Shown: piece by piece, positions 22,007 to 34,530 of the stretch
Layout: each line of letters begins with the position of its first letter
Numbering within the stretch: the stretch's first letter is position 1
From: Adineta vaga
Taxonomy: Eukaryota > Rotifera
Direction of reading: 5' to 3'
Assembly (NCBI GenBank): GCA_021613535.1
Contig: CP075493.1
Location: 15,376,001 to 15,440,000 of the forward strand
Length of the DNA: 64,000 bases
Translations under genes and position numbers: made by a program
Notes under the pieces: model-generated
The model's input: only the letters and a program-made list of their open reading frames with translations
Database searches by the model: none
What the model was told of the DNA's origin: nothing

Positions 22007-23557
22007 ATGATTGATGATGATATTCAAATATCAGTGGAAGAAACGAATCGAACATCTGATTTTGAACAGTCTGTCGAGACAATGGACGAAAGATTCGAAC
22101 ATCTTCCAGTCTTGTTGCAAAATGGTATTGAAAAAGAAGTTCAACGACGAACATTTTCTAATTGGATATATTCATCTCCTATATTTATTGATCAATTAAT
22201 AGAAGCTGGATTTTACAGCTGCAATCTTAGTGATCGTGTAATCTGTCTCGATTGCAATCTCCAGTGTCAATACTGGACACCTTATATTGACCATCCATTT
22301 GAAATTCATAGAAGAAAGTCACATCATTGCAGATATATTCAATCAGTATTAAAGCGTTCTAGGACGATATCGTTATCATCTGTACCTATGATAAATGCCA
22401 ATTTCAGTTCAACAGTAAATGTTGTCATATCGCAAACAAATTTTGCTAGTAATAGTACTGAGTTTCAATTCGAAGAAATAGTGTTTAAATCATACAATCA
22501 TCCTGAATACGCTGAAGTGCCAAAACGAACAGAATCATTTGCTGGTTGGTCTTATACAAATTCACCAACTATTGATGATCTTGTACGAGCTGGTTTTTTC
22601 TATAATGGCACAGGAGATATGGTTACTTGTTTTTATTGTAATGGGTCAATACTTTACTGGGGATGCAATGATAATCCTGCAATTGAGCATGCACGATTAC
22701 TCCCTCGTTGTGCGTATGCTCGTCAATTATGTGGTGCTAATCTCTACGGAAAAATTCAAGAAGCTGAACGTCATCGACAAGGTTCTTTTTCTCTAGAATG
22801 TAATTAACTTATTTTTTTTTGTCTATTTAGGTTGGCAAGTAGGTAACATATGTCAATACAGAAATGTAGAAAGTAGATCAGATACCACCAATTTAACTAT
22901 CAACCGCCTTTTAAATGTACTTGATAGGAGTCTTTTAAATAAACTCGTTGATACTCGATTAAAGCTATCAATATCTCAAGAATTAATGAATACGAGTTTC
23001 AACGAAGAGATTGTTAGACGAGTATGGGAAGATCAACTACAAATCAAAGGTAAAGGTCAAAAACTGAAATCTTATATAGTTTAAATTTTAATTCTTTTTT
23101 AGAAGAAGATTTTCCCTCGGAGCTTGATCTGATTACTGCTTGTACAATTCGTCAGAGACAAATCGATCGTATTTCTCCTAACAGCCAGAACTTCGTAAAT
23201 CTTCGAGATGTTAAAATAGAACCAATTCAATTGAATCGAAGTATGGGTACAGTTTCTCATTCGTCTCTAATGATGCTCTCATCATCAACATCAACAGTAA
23301 CAACATCAGCAGAAGGAGGAACTGAGCCTAGTAGTATTGAAACAATACTACCAACGACAGTACTTAATGAAGCAGAGGATGTATCAAGAAACACCGAAGT
23401 ACATTTCGATCCATGTTCTGTCTGTCTTACAGAAGAACGACAATTAGTGTGTATTCCATGTGGCCATTTGATTGCATGTGTTCCCTGTGGACATTCATGC
23501 AAAACATGTCCTCTTTGCAGACGAGAAATCGAAGCATTCATACGAATCTATCTTTAG
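22007..23557 (+). CDS. Inhibitor-of-apoptosis-like protein: two BIR domains and RING
   Basis: Three exons (22007-22781, 22831-23049, 23103-23557) join in phase 1 with GT-AG introns of 49 and 53 bp, giving 482 residues. BIR1 (about 45-115) has FSNWIYSSPIFIDQLIEAGF and CLDC with later His and Cys ligands. BIR2 (about 175-245) has FAGWSYTNSPTIDDLVRAGF and CFYC, then H and C at the canonical CX2C-X16-H-X6-C spacing. The middle (exon 2) is helical and polar and may hold a UBA-like helix bundle. The C-terminal RING reads CSVCLTEERQLVCIPCGH then CPLCRREIEAFIRIYL. IAPs of this type ubiquitinate and block caspases or signal in innate immunity. BIR1 is more divergent than BIR2. The intact domains suggest a working E3 ligase. 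Confidence 0.9.
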
Positions 23558-25423
23558 CCTGAAAGGGAATTATCTTCATACAACAAATTATACGTCAAGT
23601 TGTGAAACTATGTGTATGATGGTATATAAATCATGCACTGCTAGCAATTACAGTTGAAACAAGTATGCCATATTTTCGTTTACCGATGAAGGAATACTAT
23701 GTTATACCTTTTTCTGAGAGAAAGGGTTATATACACGTTAAATAGGGTCTTTAAAATGCTTAAAGTGTGTGCGTTTGTCCAAGCCAATCAGATTGAAGCA
23801 TTTCATAACTCAATAAAAACTTAACGATTGTGATCAGAAGATGATTGACCAAAGATAATCGGGATTGATGAACTCGAATCTGATGTTAGCTTTTAGAAAA
23901 AAAATGCTGTACTATTTTTTCAGACAAAGAAACACTTCTACAAAAAAAATTATTTTTGTAAGGGTTGACCGAAGGATTATCGGGGCCATGGAACTCGAAT
24001 TTGAAGTTACTTCTTTTTGATTCACAGCCCATGTTTGCGATTGCGATGAGATTGTGACAAAATAGCGCGCAATTGGGATAAAAAAATCGCACTTGCGCCG
24101 CACTTGCGACGAAATAATCGCATTCTTCCGTAACCTTACTTTGCATTATTCTTGTCATGATTCTGCTGATAATTGATTTATAAACTGCCGAAGTAAGCAG
24201 CAATTACACTACATTCAGTTATGTTTATTAAATATTTAGAAGCAGATAAAAAATTATCCAAAAAAACAATTATTAGTAAACAGAGTAATGTACAAATCCT
24301 GTTGGCTGACACTAAGGACGGAATTTTTAACTATTGTGAATGCGCTCTTACTCAGATATCACCAACAACCACCCACCTATCAATTACCAATTGACGGCAA
24401 CCACTTATCACCCACGGACGACAGTCATGCATCCAGCATCAATCGAAAATACCTATAAATGACTCAACCGTAACATTCACCCGCCCATCATGCATCGGGA
24501 ACAATCACCAGGTACTTATTACTTCACAAACTAGCATCTAAAACCTCATTTGTCAGAAAAAATAGTATTTAAAATCTGATTGGTCAATACATGACAATGA
24601 CTCACCCTACATATGCCTCATCTATAGGTTTGGCATCCCTTACCTTTCAAGATTGATAGTCCGAATATTAAGTTATCTGATAGTTGAAAACAGAGATATC
24701 CATCGCGGCTGAGAGTGTGTGAGTGTGGGTGTGGGTATATCTTTCTCACTCACATCTACACCCACATCCGCACCCTCTTCCACAGGCGGAATCGGTTTCC
24801 AGAATCCAGAACTTTAGACCATGTTTGACCATGGTAAGAAAACTTTTCAAAGACATGGTTAGATAAATGAGAGTAAATAGAAAATACTGTAAAACTTCTA
24901 TAAACAACATATTCTTTTCTTAGCGAGAAATCATCTTCAGTTTGTATAGTTCAGTAGTACTTACGGACGACTTCTAATTATTGGCTCACTAGTCCAAATA
25001 TGGCTGCCATCACTTCAGATGATAAATCAATTCACGTATCCCAAGAGGTTGAGTTTTTTTTTACATTCCTAAAAATGTTTTACTGAAGATACATTCGTGT
25101 TTTGTGTTACGCACATATATCAACCGCAATTTCGACGCATTTTAAGAAAAACACATGATGGTTGTTTATGTAATTGATCAAATATACAATTGAAAAAGAT
25201 GTTTCTGTTGATGTCAAAGAAACGAGCGAAATCTCAAGAATACAGAGTCTTCCGACACGACTTTGCAATCACGCATATACCTGCGAGGTCATAATGAATC
25301 ATTAAAAATATTGCTAAGGATAGATTAAAAAGTTATCATTGTTCCGGATTAACTGACAAAAGTTTATTATTATTTCACAAAGCGTTTTCATAAAGAAAAG
25401 TAGTGACAAAATAAGTAGGTGTT
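23558..25423. other. Intergenic, 1.9 kb
   Basis: Two related units lie at 23843-23880 and 23961-24000 (GATTGACC or GGTTGACC, then ATCGGG, then GAACTCGAAT). A hairpin is at 24711-24777. A CACCCA-rich patch lies at 24365-24415. No gene is supported. Confidence 0.45.
24711..24777. repeat. Telomere-like hairpin
   Basis: GAGTGTGGGTGTGGGTATAT is matched by ACACCCACATCCGCACCCTC, with TCACTCACAT inside the right arm. Confidence 0.65.
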
Positions 25424-28400
25424 CTATTTATAGGTGATCAAGTATTCGGCAAAAGCTTGTGCATCATGATAGATGACGAAAATATGTGTTCCATCGGTTG
25501 TGGAATCGAATCCAGCGGGTCGACTCTTTACTGAACTATTTCCTTGAGTTGTTTTTCCAATCAATACACGAGCCACAAACATACACCGTTCTGCATTCGA
25601 ATTTGCATAGGTAAATCTGTGGCTATAGGCCGCATGTGATGAAAAATAAACACCAACACCATATGCTGTACCTAATTGCAAAGTAAAATGATAGTCTCTG
25701 AAGAAAGAAGCAATATTAAAATAGCATACCATGTGTTCCAGCAAAACTTCGGTTAAAACAGTCTTCAATAATCAAGTCTGCTACTGGTTGAGAACAACCA
25801 TGATACAAACTCTTTTCCGTGTCTATATTGAGCCGTTGTATGAATTCTCGACTATGTGCCACATATTGTATATACCATCGTTCATTCTGAATTCGTTCGA
25901 TTTGTATTATTGTAGTATATTTTCTTTTCATTGTTTGATCGAAATCAGCAATAATTGATTTATATTCAGCACTGTCGCTTGGAACGACGAAACGTAATTT
26001 ATTTTCCGCTGATTTTTCCCATGTTGGAGGTAGTTGATGATCAAGTGACGTTCCAAAGGCTATTAAAATAAAATGCATGTAATCTATGAATATCTTGCCC
26101 GAATTTGTAGTAAATGAAAAAGAGTAAAATGTTTATCGTACCTTCTCGAGATGACAATATTTGGGTACAAAATTGATCGAAAATAGTTTGTTGTCCTGAT
26201 TGAATGACAAACTTCACTGCCAATGGTACATTTCTTACTGTAAGCTGATGTTTAATTTCTTTAATCATCGTCTTAACTACAATATTTATAGGACAGCCAT
26301 ACTTTCCGCATCCAATAGCTGGAATTGCGATCGAAGTAAATTTATACGAAATGACATTCTGAATAACATTCGATATAAAGTCTACGAGTGATTGTCGAAG
26401 AACTTCTTCGTTTTTGTCTGGGCACCACTTAGCAAAAAATATTTGTTTGCAACGCAGTTTACCAGATGGAACTGAGACTAAGAGTGAATTTGGATTTTTT
26501 TCATATTCGTTTTCATACGCTATTTCAACATCGGTACCAGCTGCGTTCATTATTTCTTTCTTTAAAATATCTGACGATGAGTTTCCAATAATAACGTCAA
26601 CCTATTGGTCATAACAGAGAAGAAATATGCTTGAAATTGATGAGAATCCTGCTTTTCATAATTACCTTTTGCGCTGTTATATCTCCCATTTGAACTTCAA
26701 CTGATCCGTTTCCAATGCTTACTAATAAGGATTTTATCTCTGTAGTCTGCTGAACTAAATTCATTTGTTTTTGAAACTCGTCGTAAATGTCCATCCTGTC
26801 TGGTAGTATTACAAAGGAAACGGACATGGGATAATTCACTAGTTGACGATAGACTTCATCAACAATTGTCCATGCAACAAGACTAATTGAACATCTGTAT
26901 CCACCGCAACCAATAGCCGGAAATGCGATACTTTGATATTTGTCACTTGCTGCTTTTTCCATTGCATTCGAGACGAACTTTCTAATTGATTCACAGCATT
27001 TAATAGCATCTGTATTAGGTTTCCATGGAAGAATGTAAACTGTTTTCGCTGCTAGCTGACCACTAGCTGCGATAGTAATGATAGGAGCAGCTGGAGCTTT
27101 TTTTAATTCAGTTGCAAATGTCTTTATCAAATCTCCGCCGATATTGAAAACGCTGTTCCTTAAAGTCTTTGAAAACGGACATACAACGATAACATCGCTC
27201 TAAAACATAAGTGAGTGAATCGTCCTTACCGATTTAGAATACTTGAACTTACTTGATCGGCTGTTAAATTACCTTGACAAACTCGAACCAATGCATTCAA
27301 ATCTCTGTTAATAATTGGTTGCTATACGAGAGAAAATAAGAAATATAATATATACTATTATGTGAGTAATTCTACTAAGAATTTAGTATGATGTGATTAC
27401 GTTTTCCATCTTTGATCAAGGATGATCTTAGATAGATCAGATACTTACGATCGATGATGTGCTCACATTTCCTAATCTACTCCATTTTTTGGAATACAAT
27501 TTGAAACAAGCATTACCTTAAATTAAAAAAAGACTTTGGAATTGTATAGATCTGGCATATTTTCCAAAAAATAACCTTTAGGACAAAGATAGATTGGATT
27601 GAGCTTCGAGACGCGCTGTTTGAAGAGAGCAAATTGTGTTTCATAACTGAAATCCTCCATACAATCGATAAACCAGCTAAAACCATGTTCACGATCCCAC
27701 GTGTTGGCTCGTTTATTGGTTATTAATGTGTCCCAAAGTTCTTCGGCACGTTTGAGTATTAGATAGAGATTCGCTTGTTTCAACATAAACGAAAGTGGTT
27801 CAAGATGATTGTTCGTCGATTCTTGGAAGGTGAGATGTCCATCAACTAGTGTGTCGGCTGTTACATTACTTTGCATTTTGTTCCACATATCCTGTTGAAT
27901 ATTTGAGAGACTCTCAATCAAGACACTGATAATATCATATTTGTTAACCAGGTCTTTAATAAGATTTTGATTATTTGTTGGATTAAGATGCAATATTTCG
28001 TTGAGATATTTAACCGAGCGTGCGTGCCAACCTTCTTTTCGTTGAATAAGTCCTATGCATTTGAGGCTATAATCGCGTCTGAATTCTTCGCATTCCGGGC
28101 GGTTTTCGCTAAGTATTTTATAGTGACTACGAAGCAAACAGTTAAGCATCGATGAGCTCAAACCGTTTGTGAATGTCATATCCCATAAAATTTCCAAGAT
28201 CTAGAACAAACTTGTAATTTTGCCCCTATAGTTTTTATAAAACCTACCCGAGCAGCCGATTCTTTTTCGCGTGTACGGCCAATTTCACCCAACAACAGGA
28301 TAGAATTCTCATGCATAGGCATCGTTTGTGTTTTCCAAGACTGAAATTTTCATAAAATCCAAGTTCCTGCTTCATTCAATCAATACTCACTTCATAGACA

Positions 28401-30486
28401 CAATCAATTAAATGATTCAGCTGTTCTGAATTGAATTTGACCGCTGCAGCAAATATCAACGGGATAAAAAGATCGACGATCAAGTGTGATTGGCGATACT
28501 AAATGCATAAACAATATTTTATCAGTATCTCCTGCTCAGTAATGATAGAAATCTACCTGCATTTTCCATAGCTTTTCAACGTCGTCTTTGATAAAGTACG
28601 GTGCAATAAAACGCACTAGTATACACACTTTATCCCTGTATTCTGTTTGATTGATATTTCCTATTTCCGTTCAAGAATGAATTATTTGCTTGAGAAAAAA
28701 TGTCCCTATAAGGTAACTTACCTTCCAATGCTTTAGATAGAATCGAATTTTCCATTATATATTCTGTAAGCACATCATGTGGGATCGGTGTACTATTCTC
28801 AATAATCTTAGCGAGCTATAATAAAAAAAAATTCCAAATGATCCTAATAGTAACTAAAAGAAAGAAAAAGTCTTATACTTCGGTCAAGGAATTCATTTTA
28901 GAATTGATATTTGTTTGAGTAATCATTTTTAAAATGAGATTCAAATGCAAGTTTTCAAGACGTTTAAAGCAATATGGCCATATGGCTGAGTAAAGTTTTC
29001 GTAGAGTGGATAACAGCTCGAATGTGTTGTTTATCGACTAAATTTCTCACATTTATATAATTACAAGCAGAAAAAGAAAGAATACAAACTTTAGTTTGAA
29101 AATCATTCTCGTTCATATTTTCGATATAAGTAAATATTTGGTCAATCTCTTTGGCGAATAATAGTCGATATTTTCCTTTGATAATATAATCCATACAATT
29201 AACAAATGGAGCTAGTAGAGCATTGAATTCCTAGAAATAGCAAATGTTATGTTAACAATCGATATGATTAGCTGTCTACCAGAGCAGTCAATGATTGATG
29301 ATTTTGAAATTGTGCTTTCAAATTTTTAATTCCATCTTTTAAGACGAATCGATTAATAATTTGACAAAGCCAACCGTATGTATCACTTGAAGAGGTCGAT
29401 AATAATGAAGGACTGAATAGCCGACAATCATTTAGTTCTTCAATATCGAAAGAACGTTCAAACGGTTGATTTTTGTTTTTAGTTTGAAAGACAGAATTTG
29501 GATCGAAGAGTATACCTAATGTTTCAAGTAATTGAACAGGCACAGGTCTGTATGAAAGTCGAGCAGCAATTAAATCGATTAATAATTCTGTCATTTCCAA
29601 TATGCCCAATTGTACTTTATCTGACCAAGTATTCACATAATGCGACCAGTGTAACTAGAGAAATTCGACTAAAAAGTCCAATGAGAATGAAACGAAGAAA
29701 AACGACGCACTTTTCTAAAGGCTTCTGGTATAAGAACTTCTATGAATCGTTCGTAACACTCATCTTTATCAGCAGTGCCTATTGGATGAGATGAATAGAT
29801 TGAAAAGAAATAAACAAACAACTATTTTTGTATCTTACCAACAAGAGCAGTTTTAGTTGCTGACAAAAGACATTGGCCTAATTCTTCTTCACCTATGAAA
29901 CACAAAAGAAAATTATATCAATCATCAAAAATATTCATATAATCTATTCAGATTATCAAATAGAAAAAAGTCTATAGTAGCTTCAAGATAAAAAAAAGTG
30001 AATATCTACTGTCTAACTTACGTTTGAAAGGAATGTTCCAATCGTCTCCATAGACTTCAGTTTCCAAATGCAAAAAAGCAGCAGTGGTGAACAAATTCGA
30101 ATCGTTCTTGGAAGGAGCCTAATCAATAGAAAGACAGAGTATATATGTTTATAACGACATTGAGCTGTGGAAAATGATAAACATAGAATTCTTTTGATTT
30201 TATATGATTCATATCCGATATTTTGTCGCTCTTCAATTGACTAACCGTTTTCTGTTCGAATAGTCCATCCAACAACCAATCGATATCTGTTGTTGTTAAA
30301 CACGGTGCGAGATCATTCACTGCAACAGTAGTTGAATTTCTAATTCGAATAAAAATGAAACGTTAATATTAACAAGGTAAATAATCATTTCGAAGCTCAC
30401 CCATCATTCGTGTCGGGTTCTATACGTTTGCGTTTAGAAGTATTGCCATCTAACAATGTGTTGATCGAATGATCAATACGTTTCAT
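25424..30486 (-). CDS. USP9X-like scaffold fused to two macrodomains and a PARP catalytic domain
   Basis: About 19 exons with phase-consistent GT-AG junctions give about 1,288 residues. Residues 1 to about 742 follow the USP9X N-terminal helical region in order: DDWNIPFKREEELGQCLL, CRLFSPSLL with YGWLCQIINRF, NLHLNLILKM, EYIMENSILSKAL, ILWDMTFTNGL and LSFMLKQANLYLILKRAEEL. The junction to the rest is a 59 bp intron (27575-27517), then exons with LVRVCQGNLTADQ and the macro core FPAIGCGGYRCSISLV (macro 1, about 750-900). A second macrodomain has IPAIGCGKYGCPINIVV (about 925-1095). The C-terminal PARP domain has LYHG, FNRSFAGTHG, YGVGVYFSS and AYS. Ile stands where PARP1 has its catalytic Glu, giving an H-Y-I triad typical of mono-ADP-ribosylating PARPs. 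No ubiquitin protease domain follows the scaffold. One intron (30158-30119) is only 40 bp. Confidence 0.85.
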
Positions 30487-31843
30487 TGCACTCGTATTTG
30501 AATTAAATGTACAAGATATATCTGAAATATTTTAAATCTCATTTTATAAACTCATCCGTTGAGATTCTGTTGACTTTCGATTGGCTTTGTTATATAAGAG
30601 AGAAAATCGAATGTAAAGTGAATAAATGTCTCTATCCTAATTGTGCATACATTTCCAGAACAGAGACATCATTGCTTAGGTCATAAAAGTTCTGTGTCCT
30701 TGAAGTAAAACAAGAAGTGTTAGCGATTATGATATATGAAAATCAGCATTTATAGCTTATAGACATTAAGCTGAATGTTTTGATGACAATGATTATTGAA
30801 TAAACTATTCTAAACGTCAGAAAGAGAGTCAGTACCAAAGAGAGATTAAAGTTACCCAATTTCATTCAATCTCAGATCACCATCATTGATTATATAACCG
30901 AAAATTCCATAGAAAATTTTATTGGATAGTTCTTGATACTAATGAAAATATATACATATACTCATAATTCTGTCGCAATTGTTTAGTTTCTTCATCAGAA
31001 TAATCATTTATAGTCAGCTATCGTTTGAATTGATTCAAGTATATAGTCTTACAATTAAAATATAATCTAAAGAAATAATAGAATGAAAAATTATCATATT
31101 TTTATGCAAATATATGTCGAAAATGTGTGCAGAAAAAAAGAAATAAGCCAAACAACGTGCATATTTAGTGTTCTTTTTTGAGTAAAAGAATGATGTATCT
31201 TATATTTTTCTCTTCTGTTCTTTTATTTCAAAATTTATGAGTCATTTTCTTTGTTGGAAAGAAAAACGAGACGGAAAAAACCAACGGAGCTATAGATAGG
31301 AAGAGAAAAGAACGTTTGGTTAAAATCAGAAAGAAGAGACAAACAATTTAACTCTAAAAACTTATCCTTATTCGAACCGGAATTTCCATGTAGCATGTAT
31401 TGTAAAATTAAATGTTTTCTTGTATGATTACGAACGACATGTATAATTTGTTTCGTTATTTTTTGTGTTTTATAGTATAAGATTTATTCCAACATGATTT
31501 TCATTTTTATCTATAAATAAAATAAAATCGACAAATTTGTTTAATTCAACATTTGTGACGAAACATTTTTTTCTTATCGGTTTCTGCACATTTAATAAAA
31601 ATAATCTTACCTAATAGAAGCACGAGGGGAAAAAACACGTGTATTTCACATCTACCCTCTTTATAGATATATCAATGTATTATTCATATGTAATTTTTTG
31701 TTCCTTTCAAAAGATAAATATCGTCAACTAGTTACTGATAGGTAGGAAAAATCAAGAAGCATTGATCGTCTTATAATAAACTGAAAGAAGATCAAATAAA
31801 GGCTGACAGTGCGATTTCGTTCACTTCTACAACTTTAAAAGTT
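30487..31843. other. Intergenic, AT-rich
   Basis: The first bases are probably leader of the minus-strand gene, with a TTTCAG acceptor near 30520. I see nothing else in the remaining 1.3 kb. Confidence 0.45.
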
Positions 31844-31895
31844 CAGTGTGGGTGTGTGTGTTGATGAGAGTATAAAATATACACCACACCCTCAG
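31844..31895. repeat. Telomere-like hairpin, shared-loop subfamily (minus orientation)
   Basis: The arms are GTGTGGGTGTGTGTG and CACCACACCCTCAG. On the minus strand the loop contains TATACTCTCATCAACAC, the same as in the hairpins at 36980 and 40823. An open minus-strand coding-like stretch abuts it. Confidence 0.65.
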
Positions 31896-32100
31896 ATGGA
31901 TTAATTTCATTTAATTTTTTCTTATCGACCAGTCTTGATAAATCTGTTGGTACTCTTTTTGTTGAGAGTAGTTCATTAAACCCTGATCTCGTAGATATTC
32001 TCTTTAAAATAGGAGTGAATTCGTCAATATCATCAACAGCTTTCTGCAATACTGTTAATGTCAATTGTCTTGGCGATGAAGAGAACGAAGTTCTTTTCTG
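31896..32100 (-). pseudogene. Unassigned coding-like fragment ending at a hairpin
   Basis: The minus strand is open from about 32100 through LTLTVLQKAVDDIDEFTPIL and STRSGFNELLSTKRVPTDLS into the hairpin at 31895, where the meaningful sequence stops. The composition looks like real protein (amphipathic, charged), but I do not recognise it. It is probably the middle of a gene truncated at both ends. Confidence 0.35.
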
Positions 32101-32127
32101 AATGCATTCTTCTTTTTTCGGATTGGA

Positions 32128-32703
32128 GAAATGAAATTAATTAGTGAAAATAATCGTCTATCGAACGTATACGAGAAGAAACATTTCCTGGCCAAGAATG
32201 ATGGTATCGATTAGGTCAAGTATTGATTAAATTAGGTGAATTTAGTAAAGCTCAACAAGTCTATAATGAATTACTTAATCAAACATCAGTTATATCACAA
32301 AGAACTGGTATTTGTTTTCAGCTTGCATGGATTTAAGATAATCAAGGAGAACATGAAGAAGTAATTCGATTTTATAAAAATTTTAATTGAAATTAATGAG
32401 CAAATAATTGAACACGATCATCATCAAATCGCTTATACTTATCACAATCTGGGTATAATATATAATAAAACGGGTGGCTATTCGAAAGCACTTGAAATTC
32501 GACTGAAAACTCTATTTCCAAATGATTCAATCTTGGCTACTTCTTATAATAATATCGGAGGAGTATATCAAACTATGGGCCAGTATTCAAAAGCTGTTTC
32601 ATACTGTGAACATGCGTTACAAATTGAAATACGCGCATTGCATCAAAATCATCCAACTCTTCGAGTAATACGAAGGAATATTCAAGAGATGAAGAAGTTC
32701 TAA
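32128..32703 (+). pseudogene. Relic of a second ART-TPR gene (TPR part only)
   Basis: The segment aligns by eye with the TPR half of the intact ART-TPR protein. It reads RIREETFPGQE, a TGA, then WYRLGQVLIKLGEFSKAQQV where the intact gene has GWYRLGQLLITLGQTSKAQQ. Later repeats include YHNLGIIYNKTGGYSKALEI and YNNIGGVYQTMGQYSKAVSY, and the stop is TAA at 32701-32703. At least three in-frame stops and shifts occur, and the whole ART half is absent. This shows the family duplicated and decayed locally. Confidence 0.75.
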
Positions 32704-32784
32704 TAACTATGATATTTTTATTTTTTTAATCTAATTAATGTGATTGTACGTGAGGCACGTGAGTTTATGTTCTGGAACTGCTCT

Positions 32785-33951
32785 CTATGGGTTATTGATT
32801 TGATTCAATCGTAGTCGAAGAATGTGGAATAAATGCATAAGTTCTTTTCGAAATAATTGACTTGACAATGTAAAACAATAGAAACTTGTACATGCGCCTG
32901 TGAGAGATAAAGCACCAGTTATATTTGCAAATAGAGTATCTTTAGCGAGTTGAAGAGCATCCGGAACTACATTAATTCTCAATGAACTATAGATCCAGAA
33001 GACTGAGATGGGAGTTGACATCAAACTATAATAAATGCATTGACCTATCATCATTTGAATCAACTGTCGATCGGTCGACTTGCGAATTCTCCACTGTTCT
33101 TGTGGCAAGGATCTGCTTTCGGTTTGATTATTAGTCAGAATCTTCATTGGTACAGTCTTTCTCACTGTTTGCTGCACATGTCGAATGGTAAGAGAGCCAA
33201 AAATGAGTATAATAATTGATGGTCCCAAGCTGAATATCAACAAACCCCACATGCCATTAAAAAGTGGATAGACACTTTGACTTGCAGGACATCTTGTGAT
33301 CGTTTGTATATTTTCAAATTGAATGGGTACATAGATGTAAAAGGTACCCATAATAATAGGCATGCATAAAATAGATCGACAACTAACACGAAGATTGCTC
33401 CACGCTCGCACGGTGGTAGATGGTGAACTGCATAGAAATCTATCAAAAATAAATAAATCGCTATTGTTAGATTTCTCATTCTAATATCGTGCTAATTTGA
33501 CATCAATTGAATACGAAAAATCTATCATAGGATATTGTATGACTTACCGATCGATGGATGCCAAAACGATGAACCAAGATGCTTGAGCTCTAAAATAATA
33601 TTTCAAAAAAAATATTCCATTGATATTTTAGAAACAAACTCAGTACTTTGTGCAGTATACAATAAACGTAAGAATTTTACATGAGACAGTTGAATATCCG
33701 AAAGTATTAATCTTGTACATAAGTTGCAAAAGACGAAGTAAAACATTTATTAGAGTAACAAGTAAACCACTTATTGTTGATGCTAAAAAGTAACGTACAC
33801 AAGGATTCGAACGCAATGTTGGACGTGTAAACACGTAAAAATTCAATGAATGACCAACAATACCAAGACAAAACAATAAATAAGACCAAAATTGGTAAAA
33901 TACACTATTAGAATAATTTATAGCAGCAATACTCGTATTCAATGACGACAT
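32785..33951 (-). CDS. Rhodopsin-like 7TM receptor, three exons
   Basis: Exons 33951-33647, 33589-33548 and 33439-32785 join in consistent phase, giving 333 residues. TM1 reads FWSYLLFCLGIVGHSLNFYV, TM2 follows NPCVRYFLAST, and TM3 ends in VLASIDRF, a DRF version of DRY split by the second intron. TM5 (LLIFSLGPSIIILIFGSLTI), TM6 after KSTDRQLIQMMIGQ and TM7 (ALSLTGACTSFYCFTLSSQLF) are all present. The N-terminus has NxS/T sites (NTS, NYS). It is a complete orphan receptor of the same broad class as the others here. The 42-base middle exon is small, but both its splice sites and its sequence fit TM3 well. Confidence 0.85.
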
Positions 33952-34530
33952 ATTCTTATGAAATAACAGATAGAAATGATGAGAAAACTAAAAAGAATGT
34001 AAATGAGTGTCTCAACAAAGTTTTGAAATAGGCGTTTTTTTTCTTCTTCTTCTTAATTCTCTACAATAAATTAATACTGGAAAAAATATTTCTTCTACAT
34101 GACTTTTCTCATATATGTACGTTTCTATGAGATATCTCTTGACAATTTGACAAAAATAAATATATTCTACATATTTTTTTTCAAGCAAAGGTCATTAAAA
34201 ACTGTGCTCTTAAGCACGGAAAGATCATACTCCAGAAGAGAAAGAAATGCGAAAAATAGATTAAAAATTATTCACAAGAGAGCATTCTATAAATCTTCAT
34301 TGTACATCCCACTTATGTAAGGATATATGTTTGGACCATGAAGAAAACATCTGAAGGGAGAGTTTCTCTCATCTTCAATACTTATCTATGTAATCAGTAT
34401 TAACGCTTTAAGATTTCATAATGAAATATGATAAAGGTCAATTTTGTTATTTCGTAACTTTTCTCTATCCTGTATAAAGAGATAATTTTTCTTTGTATTT
34501 TGTCATTTGAAATAAAGTATAGATAAGAAA
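33952..34530. other. Divergent intergenic region
   Basis: It lies between the minus-strand receptor and the plus-strand reductase, so it should carry both promoters. It is AT-rich with no coding signal that I can support. Confidence 0.45.

Noticed and set aside
23886-24203. Minus-strand frame of 105 codons after the BIR gene
   Set aside because: It covers the dispersed motif copies and has no protein-like pattern.
27523-27575. Natural end of the USP9X-like protein at the stop near 27523
   Set aside because: The last residues before that stop do not match the family, whereas splicing at 27575/27517 restores the family-like NACFKLYSKKWSRL stretch and joins the macro exons in phase.
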